A stretch of 17,072 bases of DNA from Dictyoglomus sp. NZ13-RE01. GTDB taxonomy: Bacteria > Dictyoglomota > Dictyoglomia > Dictyoglomales > Dictyoglomaceae. Of the stretch, positions 1 to 5,744 are shown in pieces (the first letter of the stretch is position 1; every line of letters starts with the position of its first letter). Both the position numbers and the translations under genes were made by a program. Location: assembly GCA_002878375.1 (NCBI GenBank), contig NIRF01000020.1:1-17072 (forward strand), given 5' to 3'. The notes under the pieces are model-generated. The model worked only from the letters and a program-made list of their open reading frames with translations, searched no databases and had not been told where the DNA came from.

Positions 1-125
1 AAAGCTTTTTTAGAAAGAGCTCTAATTGATGGTTTTTTCTCTTTTATTAAACTCATTATTAACACAATTAAAATTTCTTTTATCTTTTTTCTTAAAGAAA
101 AATCTGGTAGAATATTAATGACCAT
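1..125 (-). CDS. IS transposase, N-terminal part (runs off left edge)
   Basis: An open frame starts at the ATG whose first base is 125 and runs off the left edge with no stop for 41 codons, beginning MVINILPDFSLRKKIKEIL. A strong GGGAGGTG ribosome site lies about 7 bases upstream. The stretch with LIKEKKPSIRALSKKA resembles the helical N-terminal region of IS4-like DDE transposases. The assignment rests mainly on the second copy of the same leader at the right end of the window, which is followed by a recognisable DDE-type segment (FDREF). The catalytic part lies outside the window, so I cannot say whether this copy is intact. The IS family name is tentative. Confidence 0.55.
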   Translation of the reverse strand, partial: MVINILPDFSLRKKIKEILIVLIMSLIKEKKPSIRALSKKA

Positions 126-219
126 AGTTTTCACCTCCCGGGGTTTGGATGTTATCTCTTTCTAATCTAATTCTAACCCTGGGAGGTTTTTCTTTTCAAA
201 AACTGATTACAGGTCAGAT
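118..219 (-). repeat. IS 5'-end repeat, left copy (102 bp, inverted partner at 16758-16859)
   Basis: These 102 bases recur in reverse complement at 16758-16859 with only about four to five differences, clustered around 151-157 and at about 203. The block spans the first bases of the transposase ORF, its ribosome site, a hairpin, and an outer end reading TGATTACAGGTCAGAT that is probably the element terminus. Homology stops abruptly on both sides: after codon 2-3 of the transposase, and where the RNA-gene promoter region begins at about 220. Confidence 0.85.
133..187 (-). promoter_or_regulatory. Hairpin sequestering the transposase ribosome site, left IS copy
   Basis: Arms 133-145 and 175-187 form a 13-bp stem with one mismatch and a loop of 29 bases. 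On the minus-strand transcript the 3' arm contains the GGGAGGT ribosome site of the transposase, so the folded mRNA hides it. IS10 and IS200 are known to use leader hairpins this way to block translation from readthrough transcripts. That role here is inference; the stem and its overlap with the ribosome site are visible directly. Confidence 0.6.
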
Positions 220-230
220 TTTAATAGGTA

Positions 231-258
231 TTGATTTTTTGAATGGATTTGGTATAAT
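231..258 (+). promoter_or_regulatory. Promoter of the structured RNA
   Basis: TTGATT at 231-236 and a perfect TATAAT at 253-258 are separated by 16 bases. The expected start at about 264 coincides with the first base of the GCCACAGGC strand that closes the RNA. The promoter lies just inside the IS end at 219, so it is native to the interior segment. Confidence 0.75.
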
Positions 259-263
259 ATAAT

Positions 264-450
264 TGCCACAGGCATCAAGGGGTCCGATGGAGGACCGTGG
301 CAAGGCTCCCTGTGGCGGAGTAGGTCTCCTGACCTTTGGGAAAGGGGAAGTAGAGCTTCCCTGCTTACTGAAGGAGATAAGGGAGACTGAAAGCAAAGGG
401 GGTGATTGCCATGAAAATCCGGAGGGTCCGTTGAGCCTGTGGCTTCTTTT
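264..450 (+). ncRNA. Structured GC-rich non-coding RNA, family not identified
   Basis: This block is much richer in G+C than its surroundings, which is typical of functional RNA in an AT-rich thermophile. Its ends pair over 9 bp (264-272 with 435-443) and a U-rich tract follows (444-453). Internal hairpins include 281-285/292-296, CTCC 306-309/GGAG 317-320, AGGTC 322-326/GACCT 331-335 and GGGAAG 345-350/CTTCCC 356-361. Outer pairing of 362-366 with 391-395 is also possible. It has its own upstream promoter, and the next gene has a separate one at 488-516, so an independent transcript of about 185 nt is likeliest. I see no SRP tetraloop domain, RNase P core or tmRNA features. Size and end-to-end pairing are 6S-like, but the branched fold is not. 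A lineage-specific RNA such as the published Dictyoglomi-1 motif is possible but untested. Confidence 0.65.
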
Positions 451-473
451 TTTCCTTCCAAAATATCACCATA

Positions 474-516
474 AGTAAAAATTCCTCTTGAAATTTTTAC
501 TATAAGTAAATATAAT
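474..516 (+). promoter_or_regulatory. Promoter of the sigma-factor gene with overlapping inverted repeat
   Basis: TTGAAA at 488-493 and TATAAT at 511-516 are separated by an ideal 17 bases and point at the sigma-like gene. A 10-bp inverted repeat (AGTAAAAATT 474-483, AATTTTTACT 492-501) overlaps the -35 element, and the 9-mer ATAAGTAAA occurs at 471-479 and again at 502-510. Such repeats around a promoter could be an operator, but the bases are AT-only, so chance is not excluded. Confidence 0.65.
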
Positions 517-546
517 AAGGTATCTTTGAAAATTTGGGAGGGAAAA

Positions 547-1002
547 ATGAATAGAGAAAGTCTTGCAACTGCCTATAAGCCTCTTCTTTACAAATATTTA
601 TCCCTATTATATGTGAAAGAGATCGATTGGGATGACTGGAAACAGGAGGGTGAACTTATCCTTCGCCAACTTATAGCTAAATATGAGCCTGAAAAAGGAG
701 ATTTATCTTCCTATCTGAAAAAATCTCTCTACTTTTCTTTGAAATCCTTTAGAAAGAAATTATTGGAGAAACAAAAGATAGTATATGAAAATTTTCCAGA
801 GGAAAACCATAAAAAGATAAGGCTCAGGGGGCTTTCAAAAAGGGAAAAAGAGATAATAAAACTTATATATTTTGTAGGTTTATCAGAAAGGGAGATTGCA
901 AAAAGATTAAAAATTTCCAGAGGGAGTGTAAAGATATATAAAAAGAGGGCATTGAATAAATTAAGAGATTCTATCTCCAAGGAGGATTTTGTGCTCTTCT
1001 AA
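547..1002 (+). CDS. Small sigma-70-family RNA polymerase sigma factor
   Basis: A 151-residue protein with two recognisable sigma parts. The N-terminal half has a region-2-like pattern (YKPLLYKYLSLLY, then WDDWKQEGELIL, then KYEPEKGDLSSYLKKSL). The C-terminal part has a clear region 4 helix-turn-helix from about residue 98 (LSKREKEIIKLIY, LSEREIAKRLKISRGSVKIY). There is no region 1 or 3, so it is alternative-type and closest in layout to small ECF, UviA or phage-like factors. I chose the ATG at 547 because GGGAGGG sits 4 bases upstream; the frame also opens at a TTG at 526 without such a site. It has its own promoter. Its 3' end overlaps the convergent SDR gene by 32 bases. The genes it controls are not visible. 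Confidence 0.75.
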   Translation: MNRESLATAYKPLLYKYLSLLYVKEIDWDDWKQEGELILRQLIAKYEPEKGDLSSYLKKSLYFSLKSFRKKLLEKQKIVYENFPEENHKKIRLRGLSKREKEIIKLIYFVGLSEREIAKRLKISRGSVKIYKKRALNKLRDSISKEDFVLF

Positions 1003-1696
1003 TGTTTATTTCATCTATAACTGCATTCCCTCTATGTTTTAATAAAAATAATACTACCTCCGCTATTTCCTCTGGCTTAATCAAAGTGGAGGGATCAAGG
1101 TCTGGTCTCATAATAGTAACAAGATCTGTGGCAACCCCTCCAGGAGAGATAACATGTACCCTTATTCCATCCTCATGGACCTCCTGGGCTAAAACCTTTG
1201 TAAATCCCATTAATGCATGCTTTGATGCTGTATATGCACCTTGATTAACATATCCTTTTGTGCCAACTACCGACGAAATATTTATAATAGTAGGTATGTC
1301 AGACTTTTTTAGGTAGGGAATTGCATACTTTGATAGGAAAAAGGGAGCCCTTGCATTTACAGCCATTATCTCATCCCATTCTTCCTCTGTAGTATCCATT
1401 ATGGATTTAGCAAGGGCAATACCTGCATTATTTATGAGAATATCCAAACCACCAAAATGCTCAACCACTTTCTCAATTAAAATTTTAGGAGCCTTTGGAT
1501 CTCTTAAATCAAAGGGGCATATAAGAATATCTATATTGTAGATGGAAAGCTCATTTTTAAGGATAAGAAGACTTTCTTCAGCCCTACTGTTTATAGCTAA
1601 ATTTACACCTTCTTGGGCTAAAGCCTTTGAGATTGCCTTACCAATTCCTCTACTGGCACCAGTAATTAAAGCAACTTTCCCTTTTAATGAGACCAT
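971..1696 (-). CDS. SDR-family NAD(P)-dependent oxidoreductase (FabG-like)
   Basis: At 241 residues this is the usual length of a classical short-chain dehydrogenase/reductase. It has the nucleotide-binding TGASRGIG (12-19), NNAG (89-92), the structural Asn114, and the catalytic Ser142, Tyr155 and Lys159 (YTASK). The NSR at the end of the second beta strand favours NADP(H). The closest generic match is 3-oxoacyl-ACP reductase FabG, but many SDRs of this form reduce sugars or small ketones, and there are no fatty-acid genes nearby. The ATG at 1696 has AAGG just upstream. The gene runs convergently into the sigma-factor gene and overlaps it by 32 bases with no terminator between, so antisense interference is possible. 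Substrate unknown. Confidence 0.85.
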   Translation of the reverse strand: MVSLKGKVALITGASRGIGKAISKALAQEGVNLAINSRAEESLLILKNELSIYNIDILICPFDLRDPKAPKILIEKVVEHFGGLDILINNAGIALAKSIMDTTEEEWDEIMAVNARAPFFLSKYAIPYLKKSDIPTIINISSVVGTKGYVNQGAYTASKHALMGFTKVLAQEVHEDGIRVHVISPGGVATDLVTIMRPDLDPSTLIKPEEIAEVVLFLLKHRGNAVIDEINIRRAQNPPWR

Positions 1697-1776
1697 ACCT
1701 TAAATATTTTACCACATATTTTCAAATTAAGTATAATCAAATTTTTATAACAATTGTGAAGAGATAAGAAAATATC

Positions 1777-1804
1777 TTGCTTTTCCATATACAAAGATTA
1801 TAAT
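1777..1804 (+). promoter_or_regulatory. Promoter of the secreted carbohydrate-binding protein
   Basis: TTGCTT at 1777-1782 and TATAAT at 1799-1804 are separated by 16 bases and point at the gene starting at 1843. A strong AAGGAGG ribosome site lies at 1827-1833. Confidence 0.6.
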
Positions 1805-1842
1805 AATTCATAGAAAAATTTATCTCAAGGAGGTAAAGCTCC

Positions 1843-2382
1843 ATGAAAAAGTTTTTAATGTATCTCCTGCTGACCCTTCTCGTAATATTCTCCTTATCAT
1901 TAGCACAAGAAGCTAAAAAACCAAAAAGTGTAAAAGTTCTTGGAAACTTTGAAGAACCTGTTATCTATCAAGCCCCACAAAATTGGTATATTGTAATAGA
2001 TGCTTCAAGTCCAGCAGAGGCAGAAGAGTATGGTTGCAAAAAAGGAGTATTTTATATCATAATAAATAATGTAGGAACTAACTTTTGGCATATACAATTT
2101 GGTACCCATACTCCTTTAAAAAAGAATACAAAGTATGTACTTAAATTTGATGCAAGCTCAACAAAAGAAAGAGATATACAAGTAAGAGCTATAGTAAATC
2201 AGGCACCATGGCCCATTATAGATAAAACCGTATTTAATTTAACTCCTGAAATGAAAACTTACACCTGGGAATTTACACTAAAAGATGATGCTACTACTAT
2301 TGTTTTTGATTTTGGGAAAATAAGTGATAAAAGCGTTCCAAGTACAATCATATTAGATAATGTAATATTAGAAGAATACTAA
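1843..2382 (+). CDS. Secreted stand-alone carbohydrate-binding module protein (CBM4/9-like)
   Basis: A 179-residue protein starting with a typical signal peptide (MKKFLMYLLLTLLVIFSLSLA, cleavage near residue 21). The rest is a single beta-sandwich-like domain with the CBM4/9 pattern: a leading NFEEP, a central block LKKNTKYVLKFDASS, a later LTPEMKTYTWEFTL, and the closing LDNVILEEY that resembles the LDNV motif of this superfamily. No catalytic domain is attached, and its own promoter and terminator make it a single-gene unit. It may bind polysaccharide outside the cell or at its surface. The fold call is moderate, since CBM4, 9, 16 and 22 are hard to tell apart by eye. The ATG is fixed by AAGGAGG 9 bases upstream. 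Confidence 0.75.
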   Translation: MKKFLMYLLLTLLVIFSLSLAQEAKKPKSVKVLGNFEEPVIYQAPQNWYIVIDASSPAEAEEYGCKKGVFYIIINNVGTNFWHIQFGTHTPLKKNTKYVLKFDASSTKERDIQVRAIVNQAPWPIIDKTVFNLTPEMKTYTWEFTLKDDATTIVFDFGKISDKSVPSTIILDNVILEEY

Positions 2383-2389
2383 CTCTTAA

Positions 2390-2420
2390 AGGAGCTGGAA
2401 GATTTTTGCTTCCAGCTCCT
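2390..2420 (+). terminator. Intrinsic hairpin terminator between convergent genes
   Basis: AGGAGCTGGAAG (2390-2401) and its perfect complement (2409-2420) form a 12-bp stem with a 7-base loop. It closes the carbohydrate-binding-protein gene and overlaps the stop codon of the convergent deacetylase. The downstream T-run is weak on both strands. Confidence 0.75.
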
Positions 2421-3309
2421 AAATAGTTAAATTTCTCAAATCTTTATAAGAAATTATATTTATATTTTCTCTTTCTATAGTAGCTTTTACCAATTCATTT
2501 TTAAATACCAAAAACTCCCAAACCCTCTTTTCCCAAGTAGGATTAAAGGCTTTTATCTCATCACTCTCCACCGATGGATGAATAATAATCTCAGAAACTC
2601 CTGGTTTTAAATTTTTTAATAAATTAATAATCATACTTATAAAAGAGTTATATGAAGTGCATGTTTTAAGTTCATAAGGATAAGATATTAGATAATCAAT
2701 AATAGGTACGTTTTTCTTTTTTGCCATATCGACCAACTTCATATGAACATCAATTGCATCCTGTCCCATTCTCTTTAATACATCTTGGGGTAAGTATCGA
2801 GGAAGCCTCAAAGGAATATTATACTCTGCACAAATATCAATTAATAAATGAAGATAAGTTCTTCCATTAACATAATATAAGCTTCCCATATGGTTATCTA
2901 AATGGGATGGTGATATCCCAAATTTTTTTACCAAAAGTATCTGATTTCTAATCTCTTCTTCCAACTCCTTTTCATCCACATTACCAATCAAATCTTCCGC
3001 TCTTTCTGGAAAATATCCATACTTATCTGTTAATGTTGATACGCTTTTATTTCTTGTGACAGGTCCCCATTTATAATTTTTCCATTCACTGGTTAATGTT
3101 ATATGTACACCAATACTTACCTCAGGATGCATCCTCCCCCATTCTCCAGCCTCTATAGCCCAAGAGCATGGTGCCATTAAAGTAGCACCAGATATAACCT
3201 TATTCTCTAAAAGCTTAATTATTGCCTCATTCACCGAATGGCAAACACCAAAATCATCCGCAGTTATTATGAGGTACTTTGGTTTTTCTTTTTTCCTTTC
3301 CTCTATCAT
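2419..3309 (-). CDS. YdjC/ChbG-type carbohydrate deacetylase
   Basis: A 296-residue protein of the YdjC/ChbG family, metal-dependent (beta/alpha)-barrel enzymes that remove acetyl groups from N-acetylated sugars such as chitin-derived disaccharides. Visible landmarks are the N-terminal ITADDFG with Asp18/Asp19, GVHITLTSEW with His69, and SHLDNHMG with His136 and His140; the Asp-His-His set forms the metal site in this family. The ATG at 3309 follows GAGGGG. There is no signal peptide, so it acts in the cytoplasm. It is transcribed away from the DnaA-box cluster, whose left edge is about 70 bases upstream. No chitobiose genes are nearby, so the sugar substrate is open; a role with the sugar operon across the origin-like region is only a guess. 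Confidence 0.85.
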   Translation of the reverse strand: MIEERKKEKPKYLIITADDFGVCHSVNEAIIKLLENKVISGATLMAPCSWAIEAGEWGRMHPEVSIGVHITLTSEWKNYKWGPVTRNKSVSTLTDKYGYFPERAEDLIGNVDEKELEEEIRNQILLVKKFGISPSHLDNHMGSLYYVNGRTYLHLLIDICAEYNIPLRLPRYLPQDVLKRMGQDAIDVHMKLVDMAKKKNVPIIDYLISYPYELKTCTSYNSFISMIINLLKNLKPGVSEIIIHPSVESDEIKAFNPTWEKRVWEFLVFKNELVKATIERENINIISYKDLRNLTI

Positions 3310-3376
3310 TATTCCCCTCCTAAAAAACTATTTTTTATATTTTATCACAACTTTTTTCATTTTTATGATTTATAAA

Positions 3377-3647
3377 ATATCCACAGCTGTGGATAACTTT
3401 GTGGAAAAATTGTGGATAAGTCTGTGGATAACTCCCTTAAATTGTGGATAACTTTGTGGATAGAATTTTAAATGTGGAAACTGTGGATAAAATGTGGAAA
3501 GTTATCAACAAGATTAAACATTTATTCTTCAACGATTTTTAATATTTATCCACATTATCCACAGCTCTTACTACTACAACAATATTTTTTATTTTTTTAT
3601 AAAGAAAATTAAAATACATTATAGTTGTTGTTATAGGTTGTGGATAA
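3377..3647. other. DnaA-box cluster, candidate chromosomal replication origin (oriC)
   Basis: Within 271 bases there are eight exact DnaA boxes (TTATCCACA or its complement TGTGGATAA): 3388-3396, 3411-3419, 3423-3431, 3443-3451, 3482-3490, 3546-3554, 3555-3563 and 3639-3647. Near matches lie at 3377-3385, 3400-3408, 3455-3463, 3473-3481, 3493-3501 and 3502-3510. Boxes between 3388 and 3501 all face one way; those at 3502-3563 face the other. The tandem pair 3546-3563 is followed by GCTC, a TTACTACTACAACAA trio stretch and an AT tract, the arrangement of bacterial origin-unwinding sites. There is no dnaA, dnaN, rpmH or gyrB here, so a DnaA-titrating locus is an alternative. The 413 bases without a gene (3310-3722) hold this cluster, AT-rich flanks and the promoter of the next gene. 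Confidence 0.85.
3568..3604. other. DnaA-trio-like repeat and AT-rich unwinding element
   Basis: Directly after the tandem boxes at 3546-3563 and a GCTC spacer, the top strand reads TTA-CTA-CTA-CAA-CAA (3568-3582), so the complementary strand reads 3'-AAT-GAT-GAT. This matches the DnaA-trio element described in Bacillus subtilis, where DnaA loads on one strand to open DNA. A run of almost pure A and T follows (3581-3604), a natural unwinding site. Confidence 0.7.
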
Positions 3648-3654
3648 GTAAAAT

Positions 3655-3684
3655 TTGACTATTAGGTTTAATTTAAGGTATATT
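3655..3684 (+). promoter_or_regulatory. Promoter of the restriction-modification remnant
   Basis: TTGACT at 3655-3660 and TATATT at 3679-3684 are separated by 18 bases, upstream of the methyltransferase start at 3723 with its AAAGGGGGAAG ribosome site. It lies only 7 bases after the last DnaA box (3639-3647), so DnaA binding could affect it. Confidence 0.55.
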
Positions 3685-3722
3685 ATACAAAGAAGGTAAA
3701 ATTATTTTTAAAAGGGGGAAGA

Positions 3723-4601
3723 ATGTTACAGAGAATTGAAGAATTTAGCTCTTTTTTGACATATAATAATGAATTGTCAGAAAACAAACAGTTAGTTCTT
3801 TTTGATAATGTTCAGTTTATTTATGAATTAGCATTAGCTCAACTTGAATTGCATGCTCTTGGAGTAAAATTTGAAGTAACTAATGGACTAAGAGAGTTTA
3901 AACTATTAGAAGTAGAAGATGAAGAAGAACTCAGAAGGAGATTAGCATATTTTAAATTTGTAAAAGGAAAACCAACCGATTATTTTCAGATTATTCAAAA
4001 GAATAGAACACGCTCTGTAAATCAATATCTTACCCACTGGATTTATCCTTATAAAGGGAAATTTCATCCACAAATGATAAGGGCTCTTTTGAATATTATT
4101 GGAATAAAACAAGGTGAAACTATTCTTGACCCCTTTATTGGAAGTGGTACCACTGCTTTAGAAGCACAACTTTTAGGAATAAACTGTATAGGTATAGATA
4201 TATCACCTTTATGTGTTATTCAGAGTAGGGTAAAAACAGAATCATTAGACGCTTTCTCTGAAATAATAGAATGGAAAGAAGAAATAACAAGAAGTATAAA
4301 ACCATCATTATTTAATGTAGAAGGAAAGACTATTGATAATATTATAGAAACAATACCTAATGAGAAAGTAAAAAATTTTTATAAAATGGCAAAACTTGTT
4401 GCCGTAAGCGATAATGCAAGACGAGGCAAAAATTTTTCTCAATCATTTTTAAAAAATTTAGAGCTAATGATAGCTTCAGTTTCCGATTATATTGAAATAT
4501 CTAAAAAGCTAAATTTAAAATTAGGAAAAACTGATATTAGAATAGGTGATTCAAGGTCTCTTAATTTAGAAAATGACAGCATTGATGGAATTAGGATATA
4601 A
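3723..4601 (+). pseudogene. DNA methyltransferase, N-terminal piece (frameshifted, lacks catalytic motif IV)
   Basis: A 292-residue frame carrying the AdoMet-binding half of an amino (N6-adenine/N4-cytosine) DNA methyltransferase. THWIYPYKGKFHP (104-116) precedes motif I, DPFIGSGTT (136-144), and a motif II-like GIDISPL (157-163). The frame ends GDSRSLNLENDSIDGI then RI and stop. In this family IDGI is normally followed at once by the catalytic (S/N/D)PP(Y/F) motif IV and a DY segment; neither is present here or in the overlapping next frame. The homologous sequence resumes in frame +2 as ALMELGYNLSALREEFIGV. A deletion removing motif IV together with a frame change explains this best, so the enzyme should be unable to methylate. 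A natural two-subunit enzyme is less likely because motif IV is missing altogether. Confidence 0.75.
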
Positions 4602-4902
4602 TCTTTCTGCACTTAGGGAAGAATTTATTGGTGTGCGAGGTAAAGGTCAGGCAAGACTTGATTTATATAACGTGGATATGAAAAAAAGCTTGGAAGAGAT
4701 GTTTAGGGTTCTAAAGCCTGGAAGATATGCAGTTATTATAATAGGGAATGCAACCTATATGGGAGAAGAGATTAAAACTGTTGAATTTATAATAGATTAT
4801 GCAGAAAAGATAGGATTTAAACTAATCACAAATATAGATAAGATTATTTTTGGACTTTATAATGTGATGCAAAAGGAAAACATATTAATATTTAAAAAAT
4901 AA
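4573..4902 (+). pseudogene. DNA methyltransferase, C-terminal piece
   Basis: This frame overlaps the previous one by 29 bases and continues the same methyltransferase. LGYNLSALREEFIGVRGKG corresponds to the segment that follows motif IV in this family, and YNVDMKKSLEEMFRVLKPGRYAVIIIGNATY contains the late Rossmann strands. The apparent ATG at 4573 has no ribosome site, so it is probably not a real start. The stop at 4902 is 6 bases before the nuclease gene. If translated at all, it would be by reinitiation after the upstream stop at 4601. It ends in the expected hydrophobic strand (ENILIFKK), so only the middle of the gene is lost. Confidence 0.7.
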
Positions 4903-4908
4903 TTAGTT

Positions 4909-5514
4909 ATGTCGAACAATAAAAATAAGAAAATAATCCCTATAGATAAGAAAGATGAGCGGGATAGATTGTTATTAGAAGATATTTATACTATCGTAAA
5001 TGATTTTGCTACTCAATATAATAAACAACCTATAACTTTTGAACTTTATAAAACATTGATTAAATCTCCTAAACCAAAAAGTTTTCGTAATAATGAAGTA
5101 GGTATATTTGAAGACAGAATGATCCCTTCATTTTTTGAGAAAAACAGAGAAAAACTCAAAATAATCAGTTCTTTTGAAAGATTAACATCTACAGGTTATC
5201 CTGATGAGAAAATTACCGATATATACGGGAGAGTAACATATTTAGAAGTGAAAGCAACTTCACGGAGAGATGTTGGTTCACCAAGAGACTTTTATTTTTC
5301 CCCTTTAAAGAACTCTAAAAATAAAGTTAGTGAAGATGGACATCATCTTTTACTATGTTTTGATACTTTCGAGAGAAAAGAAAAAGAATTTATTATTACT
5401 GGTTGGTGCCTTATTGATTTATTCAATATAAAAGTATCAATGAAACCAGAGTTTAATGCAGATAACTTAGAATTATATAGAAAAGAAAATATTTTATTGG
5501 AAGTCAGTATTTAA
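4909..5514 (+). CDS. Probable restriction endonuclease (PD-(D/E)XK fold)
   Basis: A 201-residue protein with a nuclease signature in its middle: GYPDE (96-100) then, after 13 residues, YLEVKAT with Glu113-x-Lys115, giving the D-(x)13-E-x-K arrangement of PD-(D/E)XK enzymes. SPRDFYFSP follows, as in related DUF-type restriction nucleases. The position right after an amino-methyltransferase gene supports a type II restriction-modification pair. The frame is open and full-length in appearance. The start has no visible ribosome site (TAATTAGTTATG), so translation may depend on the upstream reading frame, which is now broken. Recognition sequence unknown. Whether the nuclease is active without the methyltransferase is an open question. 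Confidence 0.65.
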   Translation: MSNNKNKKIIPIDKKDERDRLLLEDIYTIVNDFATQYNKQPITFELYKTLIKSPKPKSFRNNEVGIFEDRMIPSFFEKNREKLKIISSFERLTSTGYPDEKITDIYGRVTYLEVKATSRRDVGSPRDFYFSPLKNSKNKVSEDGHHLLLCFDTFERKEKEFIITGWCLIDLFNIKVSMKPEFNADNLELYRKENILLEVSI

Positions 5515-5566
5515 TCAAGTATATTTATCCTCATTTATTTTTCCAAAATAAATTAAGAAATAAGTC

Positions 5567-5595
5567 TTGACAAAATATAAAAGTTGTTTTAAAGT
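5567..5595 (+). promoter_or_regulatory. Candidate promoter of the sugar operon
   Basis: A perfect TTGACA at 5567-5572 is followed after 17 bases by TAAAGT (5590-5595), a 4-of-6 match to the -10 consensus. The leader to the ROK gene would be about 145 bases, AT-rich and without an ORF. Confidence 0.5.
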
Positions 5596-5716
5596 TATTT
5601 TAGATTTTAAATTATCTTACTTTTGATTTCTGATTTTAAGAATATAATTATAAAGCAAATAATGTAAGTAAAGTTAATTAAAAGTATGCTTTTGGAATAG
5701 ATAAATAAATAGAAAC

Positions 5717-5737
5717 TTAATTTAAGATTTAAATTAA
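5717..5737 (+). promoter_or_regulatory. Palindrome before the ROK gene, possible operator
   Basis: TTAATTTAA (5717-5725), GAT, then TTAAATTAA (5729-5737) make a perfect 9-bp inverted repeat ending 7 bases before the ROK start codon. ROK repressors bind such dyads and often autoregulate. The arms are pure A/T in an AT-rich leader, so chance is possible. Confidence 0.35.
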
Positions 5738-5744
5738 TAAGATC

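Noticed and set aside
264-450. Cis-acting riboswitch or leader controlling the sigma-factor gene
   Set aside because: The gene has its own near-consensus promoter downstream of the U-tract, so an independent RNA fits better. The leader option is not fully excluded and is kept only as the alternative-pairing finding.
207-478. ORFs on both strands across the GC-rich block (84, 60 and 71 codons)
   Set aside because: They follow from low stop-codon density in GC-rich sequence. The block has RNA-gene hallmarks (promoter, closing helix, U-tract), no ribosome sites and no protein-like composition.
3269-3451. 60-codon ORF running into the DnaA-box region
   Set aside because: It is a translation of AT-rich sequence and DnaA boxes, with no ribosome site and antisense overlap with the deacetylase start.
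3371-3647. CRISPR-like array of short TGTGGATAA repeats
   Set aside because: The repeats are 9-mers in both orientations with irregular spacing of 0 to 75 bases and match the DnaA box exactly; there are no cas genes.
3723-4902. Natural two-subunit methyltransferase with motifs split over two genes
   Set aside because: Neither frame contains an (S/N/D)PP(Y/F) motif, the second frame has no ribosome site, and the pieces align as one enzyme with its middle missing.
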